The translations under genes were made by a program, and so were the position numbers. A DNA stretch of 8,355 nucleotides from Candidatus Bathyarchaeota archaeon (GTDB lineage Archaea > Thermoproteota > Bathyarchaeia > Bathyarchaeales > Bathycorpusculaceae): positions 1-8,355 of the forward strand of contig DAOUSM010000030.1 of assembly GCA_030627225.1 (NCBI GenBank), in the 5' to 3' direction. Shown here piece after piece: positions 1 through 5,102 of the stretch. Position 1 is the stretch's first letter. Each line of letters opens with the position of its first letter. Below the pieces are notes generated by a model. The model worked only from the letters and a program-made list of their open reading frames with translations, searched no databases and was not told where the DNA came from.

Positions 1-155
1 CATCTACAGGATTGGCAGCGTTGCCAGCGAGCGCAATTGCCGGGTTCCTATGGGATATATGCCCAGAAATAACGTTTATTTATGGAGCTATAGCAGGGTT
101 TGTAGCTTCAGGACTGCTTATACTAATTGTGAAAAAGGAAGTTAGCAGCGTGTGA
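1..155 (+). CDS. C-terminal end of an MFS-type transporter (5' truncated by window edge)
   Basis: Reading in frame from base 3, 50 codons run open to a TGA at 153-155. The translation has the look of the last part of a major facilitator superfamily transporter. A small-residue-rich helix (LAALPASAIAGFLWD) resembles the MFS helix-11 pattern with Pro, Gly and a trailing Trp-Asp. A short loop follows, then a final hydrophobic helix (about residues 24-43, IYGAIAGFVASGLLILIV) and a short basic tail KKEVSSV. Such proteins move small solutes or drugs across the cytoplasmic membrane. The substrate cannot be told from this piece. The gene converges on the minus-strand flavoprotein gene. The family call rests on pattern alone over a short stretch; another polytopic transporter is possible. 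Confidence 0.6.
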   Translation, partial: STGLAALPASAIAGFLWDICPEITFIYGAIAGFVASGLLILIVKKEVSSV

Positions 156-360
156 TGATTCTTAAAAAGGGATTACTCATCAGCGGTGCAGTATACGGCT
201 TATTAATGGATTTAAAAACTACCCTTCATCACAGCAATATTTTACATTGTTATAATGCAAGTTACAGCAATAACTTCATTACTCAGTGTTCGCTCAGAAT
301 TAAGAAAAATAACCTAAGTAACTTGCCAAGCGCATATTTTCTGAAATGGTAACCCGGTAT

Positions 361-381
361 ACGTTCAAACGTCAGTTCAAA
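361..381. repeat. Short inverted and direct repeat in the convergent intergenic gap
   Basis: Bases 361-372 form an inverted repeat (ACGTT, CA spacer, AACGT), and GTTCAAA occurs twice, at 363-369 and 375-381, a 12-base period. It lies in the 273-base gap between the converging transporter and flavoprotein genes. It may be a transcript-end structure or a binding site, or chance. I see no gene in the rest of the gap. Confidence 0.25.
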
Positions 382-428
382 TTTTTGTTCTGTCTTGTAG
401 ATTGAAGTAAAGTTTCGATTTCTTCTTT

Positions 429-1055
429 TCAGATACATTCATAATCTTTTTCCCGCTTTTCCATTTTCTTTAATAATAGCTTTAGCAGTTCTTTCGCTTG
501 CTCTATCACCTCTGTCTCTCTCAGAATAGCGCCTTTCTCTATATCACCACTTTTGGCAGAAAATCCGATAAATGGCCATGAGTTCGAGGTAACTGGTCTC
601 ATACGCAACATCAAGGCAAACTCTTGTAAATGATGAAGAATTTGGAAAGCATTGAAACTACTGCCGGAAGCGGAAACAGTTATGAGGAGACATGGTTTAC
701 CAACTAAGGGGTTATGTCCGTCTCCATGTTTCTCTTGAGTAAAATAGTCAATGCAGCTAAGTCTTTCCAGAAATGCTTGAAATTTAGATGGAACATAGAA
801 ATAGAATGGACAAACGAATATCATGCCATCTGCAGATTTCATCTCCGCGAAAAGCACATTAAAATCATCCTCAATTACACACTCAAAAGGTTTAACTGAA
901 CAGGATTTAAAGCAAAGTTCACAGGGTTTGATATTCAATTCTGCTACTTGGATTATTTTCTTCTCAATTGAAGGGCCATCCTGAAGCATCTCCTTAAGGA
1001 GCAAATACGAGTTGCCATTCTTTCTATTTGATCCTGAGATGCCTAAAATTCTCAT
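429..1055 (-). CDS. Iron-sulfur flavoprotein, NADPH-dependent FMN reductase family
   Basis: A 208-residue flavodoxin-fold protein. The FMN-phosphate loop is at the N-terminus (GISGSNRKNGNS, residues 5-16). It is followed by a compact cysteine cluster C45, C48, C52, C59, the place where archaeal iron-sulfur flavoproteins (Isf) bind a 4Fe-4S cluster. The segment DGMIFVCPFYFYVPS (about 75-89) matches the family's second flavin-contacting strand and loop, and GKPCLLITVSASGS (about 119-132) the third. Length fits the family (about 190-210). Isf-type proteins are cytoplasmic electron carriers, in methanogens implicated in reducing O2 and H2O2; the partner here is unknown. The ATG at 1053-1055 has an AGGAGG site at 1064-1069, 8 nt upstream. 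The tail (about 190-208) is Lys/Glu-rich. The cysteine spacing CX2CX3CX6C is slightly off the classical CX2CX2CX5C. It appears monocistronic. Confidence 0.85.
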   Translation of the reverse strand: MRILGISGSNRKNGNSYLLLKEMLQDGPSIEKKIIQVAELNIKPCELCFKSCSVKPFECVIEDDFNVLFAEMKSADGMIFVCPFYFYVPSKFQAFLERLSCIDYFTQEKHGDGHNPLVGKPCLLITVSASGSSFNAFQILHHLQEFALMLRMRPVTSNSWPFIGFSAKSGDIEKGAILRETEVIEQAKELLKLLLKKMEKREKDYECI

Positions 1056-1354
1056 AATATTATCCTCCTATCATCTGCCACTAATCAACTTCACGTCTCT
1101 ACAGATTTTAGTTTTACGTTATCAGAAGCAAATCGAAAATTAATCAATGCTAACTTTTTACGGAATAGCAAAATAATATGACACCCAAAATATGTCGTAG
1201 AAACTCTTAAGTCGGTAGCCCAAGATAGTTGAAATATCGGTTTAAATTATCAGGGTCTACGGGGCTGTCCCACACTGACAATGTAGCTTCAAGATTAGTT
1301 CTGAAAAAAGGGAGTTGTTGCGGATTTGTTAAGGACAAAAACTTTTATTCGTGT
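1056..1354. other. Sparse intergenic stretch
   Basis: About 300 bases separate the flavoprotein start from the end of the ribbon-helix-helix gene. The part next to 1056 holds the flavoprotein ribosome site and AT-rich leader. The only protein-like signal is the doubtful minus-strand frame at 1207-1338. I see no RNA gene or clear repeat pair here. Confidence 0.5.
1207..1338 (-). CDS. Doubtful 43-codon reading frame downstream of the ribbon-helix-helix gene
   Basis: The frame runs from a TTG at 1338 to a TAA at 1207-1209 and starts 16 nt after the stop of the ribbon-helix-helix gene, in the same direction. Its translation contains a protein-like stretch (LEATLSVWDSPVDPDNLNRY) and ends NYLGLPT. 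I do not recognise it. No ribosome site precedes the TTG, and the frame is short enough to arise by chance. It could be a tiny second gene of the operon, a remnant of a larger gene such as a toxin partner or a transposase, or nothing. Confidence 0.2.
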   Translation of the reverse strand: MSLTNPQQLPFFRTNLEATLSVWDSPVDPDNLNRYFNYLGLPT

Positions 1355-1483
1355 TTACTTCAGCTGTTCTCGCAGTATTTCAGCGATAGTTTCTGAAGGT
1401 GTTTTGTTAGCCGTGTCAGCTTTTGTCTTAAGTTTGGTCATCAGGTCCGCATCTAATTCAATCTCTAATTTCTCTGTTGACAA
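1355..1483 (-). CDS. Small ribbon-helix-helix (CopG/MetJ/Arc-like) DNA-binding protein
   Basis: A 42-residue protein with the layout of a ribbon-helix-helix domain and nothing more. It has a short strand (KLEIELD, residues 5-11), helix A (about 12-26), the turn with the typical T-P-S-E (about 28-31), and helix B ending IAEILREQLK. Such proteins dimerise and place the strand in the DNA major groove; many are antitoxins or autoregulators. The start is chosen as TTG at 1481-1483 because GGTGA lies at 1489-1493, 5 nt upstream, the same site and spacing seen before the TRAM gene at 2297. A GTG at 1490-1492 overlaps that site and is less likely. A TATA-like box is at 1524-1531. No recognisable toxin lies next to it; the doubtful frame at 1207-1338 is the only candidate partner. 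The domain call is from pattern only, on a short sequence. Confidence 0.6.
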   Translation of the reverse strand: MSTEKLEIELDADLMTKLKTKADTANKTPSETIAEILREQLK

Positions 1484-1488
1484 AATAT

Positions 1489-1493
1489 TCACC
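1489..1493 (-). promoter_or_regulatory. Ribosome binding site GGTGA deciding the TTG start of the ribbon-helix-helix gene
   Basis: GGTGA on the minus strand lies 5 nt before the TTG at 1481-1483. It contains the alternative GTG start, which argues for the shorter protein. Confidence 0.5.
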
Positions 1494-1523
1494 AGAATAT
1501 TCAGCCTTAAGAAGAGGTGGCCG

Positions 1524-1531
1524 AATATAAA
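1524..1531 (-). promoter_or_regulatory. Candidate archaeal TATA box for the ribbon-helix-helix gene
   Basis: The minus strand reads TTTATATT, preceded by a purine-rich GAGAAGG that could act as a BRE. A start about 25 nt downstream would give a leader of roughly 20 nt before the TTG at 1483. Visual match only. Confidence 0.4.
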
Positions 1532-1677
1532 CCTTCTCGCTATAAAAATGGTGAACTAGGCTGTTTCATCTTGTTAGGGCTTTAATAATGTATTCATTGT
1601 TAGAGTGGTTACGTAGAACCGTTAAGATCCAAACTTCTCAAGAATGACCCCTCTAAACAAGTTCTTAGCCTATTCAG

Positions 1678-1698
1678 AAAACGAGAATTTAAATCTCG
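1678..1698 (-). terminator. Hairpin plus T-run downstream of tRNA-Gln
   Basis: On the minus strand a 5-bp stem CGAGA/TCTCG with a TTTAAAT loop (1682-1698) is followed at once by TTTT (1678-1681), about 20 nt beyond the mature tRNA 3' end. Oligo-T tracts end archaeal transcripts; whether the hairpin matters is uncertain. Confidence 0.4.
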
Positions 1699-1718
1699 AC
1701 CTATCCACGGTATAATAG

Positions 1719-1791
1719 TAGCCCGGGAGAGATTCGAACTCTCGTCAGAGGCTCCAGAGGCCTCCATGCTTGACCGCTACACCACCGGGCT
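1719..1791 (-). tRNA. tRNA-Gln (anticodon CUG)
   Basis: A full cloverleaf folds on the minus strand. The acceptor stem is AGCCCGG (1785-1791) with CCGGGCT (1720-1726), and the discriminator is A at 1719. The D arm carries GG in its loop. The anticodon stem is GAGGC/GCCTC around the loop CTCTGGA, giving anticodon CUG, which reads CAG. The T arm is GAGAG-TTCGAAT-CTCTC. The four-base variable region makes this a class I tRNA. There is no intron at position 37/38 and CCA is not encoded, so it must be added after transcription. The A1-U72 pair fits archaeal tRNA-Gln, which is charged with Glu and then amidated by GatDE. I found no second copy of the 3' half in the window that would mark an integrated element. 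Confidence 0.95.
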
Positions 1792-1820
1792 TCACATCAA
1801 GATTAACTAATGTTCTTTGT

Positions 1821-1830
1821 AATAATATTA
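1821..1830 (-). promoter_or_regulatory. Possible TATA element for tRNA-Gln
   Basis: The minus strand reads TAATATTATT 30-39 nt upstream of the mature 5' end, which fits a TATA box if the primary transcript starts several bases before the tRNA. The region is AT-rich in general, so the match is weak. Confidence 0.3.
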
Positions 1831-1853
1831 ACGTTAAGGATTTGAAGGATGGG

Positions 1854-1967
1854 ATGGCTGAATTGTTGAGTCAGCTGGTCTTAGATTTGCATATTTTACG
1901 TATTGTATTGGAAAGTTTTTCTATGCTTTCAATGAAGAACATTGAAATTTTGCAGAAAATAAAATAG
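1854..1967 (+). CDS. Doubtful 37-codon Leu-rich reading frame
   Basis: An ATG at 1854 with AAGGA 4 nt upstream opens a 37-residue frame ending in TAG at 1965-1967. The product is almost wholly helix-forming and leucine-rich (AELLSQLVLDLHILRIVLES, then a Lys-rich end). It is the only plus-strand candidate between the tRNA and the TRAM cassette and would converge on that cassette. I do not recognise it. The same frame is open upstream through the antisense of the tRNA, so part of the openness is incidental. Confidence 0.2.
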   Translation: MAELLSQLVLDLHILRIVLESFSMLSMKNIEILQKIK

Positions 1968-2022
1968 AAAACATGGATTTTTCGAAAATGGAGCCAGAGT
2001 TCTGTTTGATTAGTTTCCTAAT
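1956..2022 (-). terminator. Candidate transcript end for the TRAM/OB cassette
   Basis: At the stop codon of the last gene the minus strand can form ATTAG-GAAA-CTAAT (2009-2022), a 5-bp stem with a GAAA loop. About 37 nt further on is a T-rich tract (1956-1971, TTTTCTATTTTATTTT) of the kind that ends archaeal transcripts. Confidence 0.35.
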
Positions 2023-2297
2023 TATTCCTCTTCTTCCTCTTCGGCTTCTCCTTTTTCAACAACTTCGGCTTCTGCAAATCTTCTGCTTATCCTTGTTATC
2101 CTGATTTTAACGTGGTCTCCTGGTTTTGTGTTTGGTATGAAGGTTACTAAGCCTTTTATTCGGGCTATTCCTTCTCCTCTTCGGCTTGTCTCTTGGACGT
2201 CGACTTCGTATTCCTTTCCAATTTCGACCGGTTTTGGAGGAAATCCTCTTGTCCTGCCAAAGTCTCTTCTTCTGCCGAAGCCTCTTCTCTCTTCCAT
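2022..2297 (-). CDS. TRAM-domain RNA-binding protein with RG-rich N-terminus and acidic tail
   Basis: A 91-residue protein. Residues 1-20 are rich in Arg and Gly (RRGFGRRRDFGRTRGF), resembling an RGG-type RNA-contacting tail. Residues about 22-80 are a TRAM domain: VEIGKEYEVDV, then the hallmark G-E-G-I-A-R-I-K-G turn (41-49), the strand VTFIPNTKPGD and the closing strand FAEAEVV. The last ten or so residues are almost all Glu. TRAM is a small beta-barrel found in MiaB, TrmA/RumA and in stand-alone archaeal proteins, some shown to be RNA chaperones. The start is the ATG at 2295-2297, because GGTGA (2303-2307) lies 5 nt before it; a GTG at 2304-2306 lies inside that site. It is the last gene of a three-gene cassette, 54 nt after the OB-fold gene. 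A basic head and acidic tail suggest self-shielding of the RNA-binding face, an inference. Confidence 0.85.
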   Translation of the reverse strand: MEERRGFGRRRDFGRTRGFPPKPVEIGKEYEVDVQETSRRGEGIARIKGLVTFIPNTKPGDHVKIRITRISRRFAEAEVVEKGEAEEEEEE

Positions 2298-2302
2298 TCG
2301 TT

Positions 2303-2307
2303 TCACC
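2303..2307 (-). promoter_or_regulatory. Ribosome binding site GGTGA that sets the start at 2297
   Basis: AGAGGTGA precedes the ATG at 2295-2297 by 5 nt. The in-frame GTG at 2304-2306 is part of the site itself, so the protein most likely begins MEERRG rather than three residues earlier. Confidence 0.65.
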
Positions 2308-2351
2308 TCTCTTTCGTTAACAAAATCTCATTTCATTCAGGTAGTGTTCTT

Positions 2352-2651
2352 TTACTCAACTGTCAGTTTTCCGTATCTTCCCACGTTTAGCTGGATTTCT
2401 CCTCTGAAACTTGTGACATAACCGTTTTCCACCTTGACCGTGTCTTCGACATTCACCTGGTTTATCTGTTCGTTCCACAAAGTCAGCTTTATTGTGCCTG
2501 TTTCGTCGCCGATGACTGCTGTCGCTACCCTGTGTGTCGTATCACTGAATCTTGATAGAACTTCACGTGTGTCTGACTTTTCCATAACTTTGGCTTCCAC
2601 GCTAACGTGTTTCATTCCGTTTCGCAAATCTTTTATTTTCAATTTCATCAT
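2352..2651 (-). CDS. Short OB-fold single-stranded nucleic-acid-binding protein (RPA/SSB-like)
   Basis: A 99-residue single OB-fold. The N-terminus (KIKDLRNGMKHVSVEAKVME) is the first strand pair typical of archaeal RPA-like domains. V-I-G-D-E-T-G-T-I-K-L-T-L-W-N (46-60) is the conserved strand 2-3 hairpin with the DNA-stacking Trp59. ENGYVTSFRGEIQLNVGRYG (75-94) covers strands 4 and 5. It lacks the acidic protein-interaction tail of crenarchaeal SSB (about 148 residues) and any zinc finger, so it may be a minimal ssDNA/RNA-binding factor rather than the main SSB. ATG at 2649-2651 is used here; a second ATG follows directly. No strong ribosome site precedes it, and it starts 5 nt after the upstream TRAM stop, which points to translational coupling. 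It sits between two TRAM genes. Confidence 0.85.
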   Translation of the reverse strand: MMKLKIKDLRNGMKHVSVEAKVMEKSDTREVLSRFSDTTHRVATAVIGDETGTIKLTLWNEQINQVNVEDTVKVENGYVTSFRGEIQLNVGRYGKLTVE

Positions 2652-2656
2652 CTCAT

Positions 2657-2944
2657 TTATGCTATTCTTTCCGCGACAGCGAATTTGCCGCCTACCGATA
2701 GAATCCTAACTGTTACGCGTTCTCCAATCTTGCTGTTGGGAACAAAAATTAGATAGCCGCGTATCCTTGCTATTCCGTCGCCTCTGCTTCCAATATCATC
2801 AATCACAACTTCTAGTTCCTGATTTTCTCTAACAGGTGCTGTTTGGAAAAGCGTGCCTTTACTTGGGCGGTACCGCCTTTTACTACCACGCCTTCTCAGT
2901 TTCCTTTTGGCGTTTCTTGTTTTTTCTGGAAGCCTTCTTGGCAT
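2657..2944 (-). CDS. TRAM-domain RNA-binding protein with basic N-terminal tail
   Basis: A 95-residue protein. The first 30 residues hold 15 Arg/Lys (for example RNAKRKLRRRGSKRRYR), a disordered nucleic-acid-binding tail. Residues about 36-94 form a TRAM domain: NQELEVVIDDIGSRG, the hallmark G-D-G-I-A-R-I-R-G (55-63), YLIFVPNSKIGE and FAVAERIA. It is a paralogue of the TRAM protein two genes downstream; the two differ in their tails. Such stand-alone archaeal proteins bind RNA and may act as chaperones. The ATG at 2942-2944 has only a weak, distant AAGGA (2957-2961, 12 nt). It is the first gene of the TRAM-OB-TRAM cassette, with a leader of about 90 nt from the TATA box near 3060. That leader holds an out-of-frame basic reading frame (2883-3002) that overlaps this start. 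Confidence 0.85.
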   Translation of the reverse strand: MPRRLPEKTRNAKRKLRRRGSKRRYRPSKGTLFQTAPVRENQELEVVIDDIGSRGDGIARIRGYLIFVPNSKIGERVTVRILSVGGKFAVAERIA

Positions 2945-3055
2945 ATTCAGTTTTCGTCCTTATCGCGGAACCAGCCCTTCCAACAAAACTCACGTGTCGC
3001 ATCTATGACACTGAGCTTTTGGTAAGGCTAGTTACATGCAGAAAAGCCATCCCAC

Positions 3056-3063
3056 CATATAAA
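3056..3063 (-). promoter_or_regulatory. Candidate TATA box for the TRAM-OB-TRAM cassette
   Basis: The minus strand reads TTTATATG, preceded by AAAA. A start about 25 nt downstream, near 3033, would leave a leader of about 90 nt. It lies 14 nt after the permease stop, so the cassette need not depend on read-through from the ABC genes. Confidence 0.5.
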
Positions 3064-3076
3064 TTTTGCTAAATGA

Positions 3077-4333
3077 TTATTCATAACGTAATGCTTCAAC
3101 AGGGTCTAATTTCGCCGCTTTCCTCGCAGGATATAAACCAAAGATTATGCAGACAATTATTGCAAAAACAAAGGCTATTATTGTCCATTCAGGTGAGAAA
3201 ACAGGGTTTAGGGTCATTCTTTGGGTCTCAGGAGCTTGGAAAACAGTGTCTTGCTGTTGCGGTTGAATGAAGCTTGACAATACGTAAGCTAGTGCATATG
3301 AAAGTCCATATCCCGTAATTATTCCTATCAAACCACCTACTATTCCAACCAGAACTGCTTCTGTGAGAAACATTGCAAGAACCGTACGGCTTTTGGCTCC
3401 AATAGCCTTCAATATTCCAATTTCACGTGTACGCTCCATAACAGAAACAGTCATAATATTCATTATACCTATCCCAGCAACGAGAAGCGAAATAGAAGCT
3501 ATAGCCACCAAAAAAATTTGAACGAGATTTAAAATACGGTCTACTTGACGCATGAAGGCTATAGGCACAAGAATACTTATAGAATATGGATTTTCAAAAA
3601 CATCTTCTATGGCATTTGCCACATGCTCTGACTGCTCAGGATCTGAAACCTTTACTAAAATTATGTTGTAAACTTCTCTCCTCATAAGCTGAGTGGCGGT
3701 GTCCGCTGGGATAAACGCCCAATAGTCAAAATTAGTTATTCCAGAAGTACCGCTTTTACCTAATATTGCCGCCACTCTAAGGGTCTTGTTTATAGAGTAA
3801 CCCTCAATTTGCATTGTTATGTTATCACCCACACGGACTAGAGGAGTTGTTTCATTCCAAAAGCATGTTTTATACCCCAAAACTATTGTATCATTTTCTT
3901 CGGGACCAGGTATTTTCCCTTCCATAGGGACGAATCTTTCAGAAAGCATCTGAGTTATCTCTGAAAAATTCACCGCGGCAACAGTTAACGCATTCACTTT
4001 TTCATTTGTTTCATTATATAAATCTGCTTGAGGCAATGTAATTAGCGGAGCGACAAGTTTTACTCCAGTAACGTTTCGAATATTATTTACCTCAGGAGAA
4101 GTGAAGGGTTCACGGAGTGCAGCTGCAAAGCTTCCCGGAATTACTATTAGAACGTCAAGTTCGAATCCTTGCTGCATGCGCTCCTTTATTTCTAGTCTGA
4201 AGCCTTCGCCTAATGATGCTAGACTGATTATTGCTGTTATGCCTATTACAACGCCTAATGTTGTGAGTGATGTTCGAAGTTTACGTTGCGTTAAACTCTC
4301 CCAAGCTATAGACAAAATTTTACTGAATTTCAT
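3077..4333 (-). CDS. FtsX/MacB-like ABC transporter permease
   Basis: A 418-residue type VII ABC permease. It has an amphipathic start (SIAWESLTQRKLRTSLTTLG) leading into TM1 (about 22-42), a large extracytoplasmic MacB periplasmic-core-like domain (about 45-265), then TM2 (268-296), TM3 (320-354) and TM4 (383-401). The cytoplasmic loop MERTREIGILKAIGA (299-313) is the coupling segment that touches the ATPase, and the C-terminus LYPARKAAKLDPVEALRYE is the family's signature ending. The ectodomain carries seven N-X-S/T sequons (for example N87, N107, N160, N171), as expected for an outside domain in an archaeon. MacB/LolCDE relatives use mechanotransmission rather than a transport channel, to extrude lipoproteins, peptides or toxins; the substrate here is unknown. 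It starts 3 nt after the ATPase stop. A GGGAGAT site (4339-4345) lies inside the ATPase end, 5 nt before the ATG, so the two are coupled. Confidence 0.9.
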   Translation of the reverse strand: MKFSKILSIAWESLTQRKLRTSLTTLGVVIGITAIISLASLGEGFRLEIKERMQQGFELDVLIVIPGSFAAALREPFTSPEVNNIRNVTGVKLVAPLITLPQADLYNETNEKVNALTVAAVNFSEITQMLSERFVPMEGKIPGPEENDTIVLGYKTCFWNETTPLVRVGDNITMQIEGYSINKTLRVAAILGKSGTSGITNFDYWAFIPADTATQLMRREVYNIILVKVSDPEQSEHVANAIEDVFENPYSISILVPIAFMRQVDRILNLVQIFLVAIASISLLVAGIGIMNIMTVSVMERTREIGILKAIGAKSRTVLAMFLTEAVLVGIVGGLIGIITGYGLSYALAYVLSSFIQPQQQDTVFQAPETQRMTLNPVFSPEWTIIAFVFAIIVCIIFGLYPARKAAKLDPVEALRYE

Positions 4334-4336
4334 ATT

Positions 4337-5041
4337 CTATCTCCCTTTGGGTGCTTCCTCTATTCCAGCTATTAACCCGTCTTTTAAGTGGACTATACGA
4401 TTGGCAGCCTCTGCAATATGGGGGTCATGCGTGACTACAACAAATGTTTGCTTCTTCTCTTCGTTTAATTTCTTCATTAATTGGACTATTTCCCATCCAG
4501 TTTTCGTGTCAAGGTTTCCGGTGGGTTCATCACCCAAAACGATTTTAGGATTGCTTATTAAGGCTCTTGCTATGGCTACACGTTGTTGTTCTCCACCGCT
4601 TAGCTCGGAAGGTCTATGGTTCATGCGGTCTTCAAGACCCACAAGCCTCAACATTTTTTCAGCTCTCTTTAACGATTCTTTTTCTGGCACACCAGCTATT
4701 GTTAATGGTAACTCTACATTTCTTAGAGCAGTTAACCTAGGTAACAAGTTGAAAAATTGGAAAACAAAACCTATCTTAATTAAACGAAGCTCAGCCAGTT
4801 TATCATCATTCAGTTTGAGGATGTTAGAGCCGTCAACTATAATTTCACCCTCATCTGGACGGTCTAAACCACCCATCAAATGTAGTAAAGTTGACTTTCC
4901 ACTGCCTGAAGGCCCAAAAATACTTAAGAATTCACCTGTTTCAACATCAAAACTTACCCCACGCAAAGCTGGGACAAGGAATTTGCCCATGCGATAGCTC
5001 TTTTTGACATCTCGAACTTCAAGAAAGGTGGCCATACGCAT
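4337..5041 (-). CDS. ABC transporter ATP-binding protein, LolD/MacB type
   Basis: A 234-residue nucleotide-binding subunit with all catalytic motifs: Walker A GPSGSGKST (43-51), Q-loop Gln95 in FQFFNLLP, signature LSGGEQQR (147-154), Walker B IVLGDEP with catalytic Glu172, D-loop GNLD, and switch His205 in VTHD. FQFFNLLP and DEPTGNLD are typical of the LolD/MacB/FtsE group, which powers FtsX-like permeases. The length matches the family. Two starts are possible: ATG at 5039-5041, or ATG at 5033-5035, which has a GGA 6 nt upstream; the second is slightly better supported and costs two residues. A TATA-like box at 5082-5089 suggests its own promoter, 61 nt after the Yip1-like gene. No accessory membrane-fusion subunit is adjacent, as expected for a single-membrane cell. 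Confidence 0.95.
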   Translation of the reverse strand: MRMATFLEVRDVKKSYRMGKFLVPALRGVSFDVETGEFLSIFGPSGSGKSTLLHLMGGLDRPDEGEIIVDGSNILKLNDDKLAELRLIKIGFVFQFFNLLPRLTALRNVELPLTIAGVPEKESLKRAEKMLRLVGLEDRMNHRPSELSGGEQQRVAIARALISNPKIVLGDEPTGNLDTKTGWEIVQLMKKLNEEKKQTFVVVTHDPHIAEAANRIVHLKDGLIAGIEEAPKGR

Positions 5042-5081
5042 TCCAGATAATTGAAAACAAGCTTATTGCATATTTGCTTTT

Positions 5082-5089
5082 CTTATAAA
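5082..5089 (-). promoter_or_regulatory. Candidate TATA box for the ABC transporter pair
   Basis: The minus strand reads TTTATAAG within TTTTTATAAG, in the 61-nt gap before the ATPase gene. A start about 25 nt downstream gives a leader of some 20 nt. Confidence 0.5.
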
Positions 5090-5102
5090 AACTTTGTTTA
5101 CT

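Noticed and set aside
152..352. 66-codon plus-strand frame after the transporter end
   Set aside because: It overlaps the transporter stop, its product is low-complexity Ser/Asn-rich with no domain pattern, and the stretch is AT-rich, so it looks like chance.
1260..1272. GGGGCTGTCCCAC, resembling an insertion-sequence terminal repeat
   Set aside because: I found no matching inverted copy, target duplication or transposase remains in the window, so a solitary 13-base resemblance is not evidence.
1326..1559. 77-codon plus-strand frame
   Set aside because: It is the antisense of the ribbon-helix-helix gene, whose product has a recognisable fold and a ribosome site.
1719..1791. tRNA-Gln as an integration site for a mobile element
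   Set aside because: No integrase gene and no duplicated tRNA 3' end are visible on either side within the window.
1770..1967. 65-codon plus-strand frame starting inside the tRNA
   Set aside because: Its first third is the complement of tRNA-Gln. Only the part from 1854 is kept, as a doubtful small frame.
2128..3072. Several plus-strand frames of 60-97 codons across the TRAM cassette
   Set aside because: They are complements of the Lys/Arg/Glu-rich minus-strand genes and show no domain pattern.
4101..4997. 298-codon plus-strand frame
   Set aside because: It is a shadow of the ABC ATPase and permease genes, which carry complete Walker, signature and FtsX motifs on the other strand.
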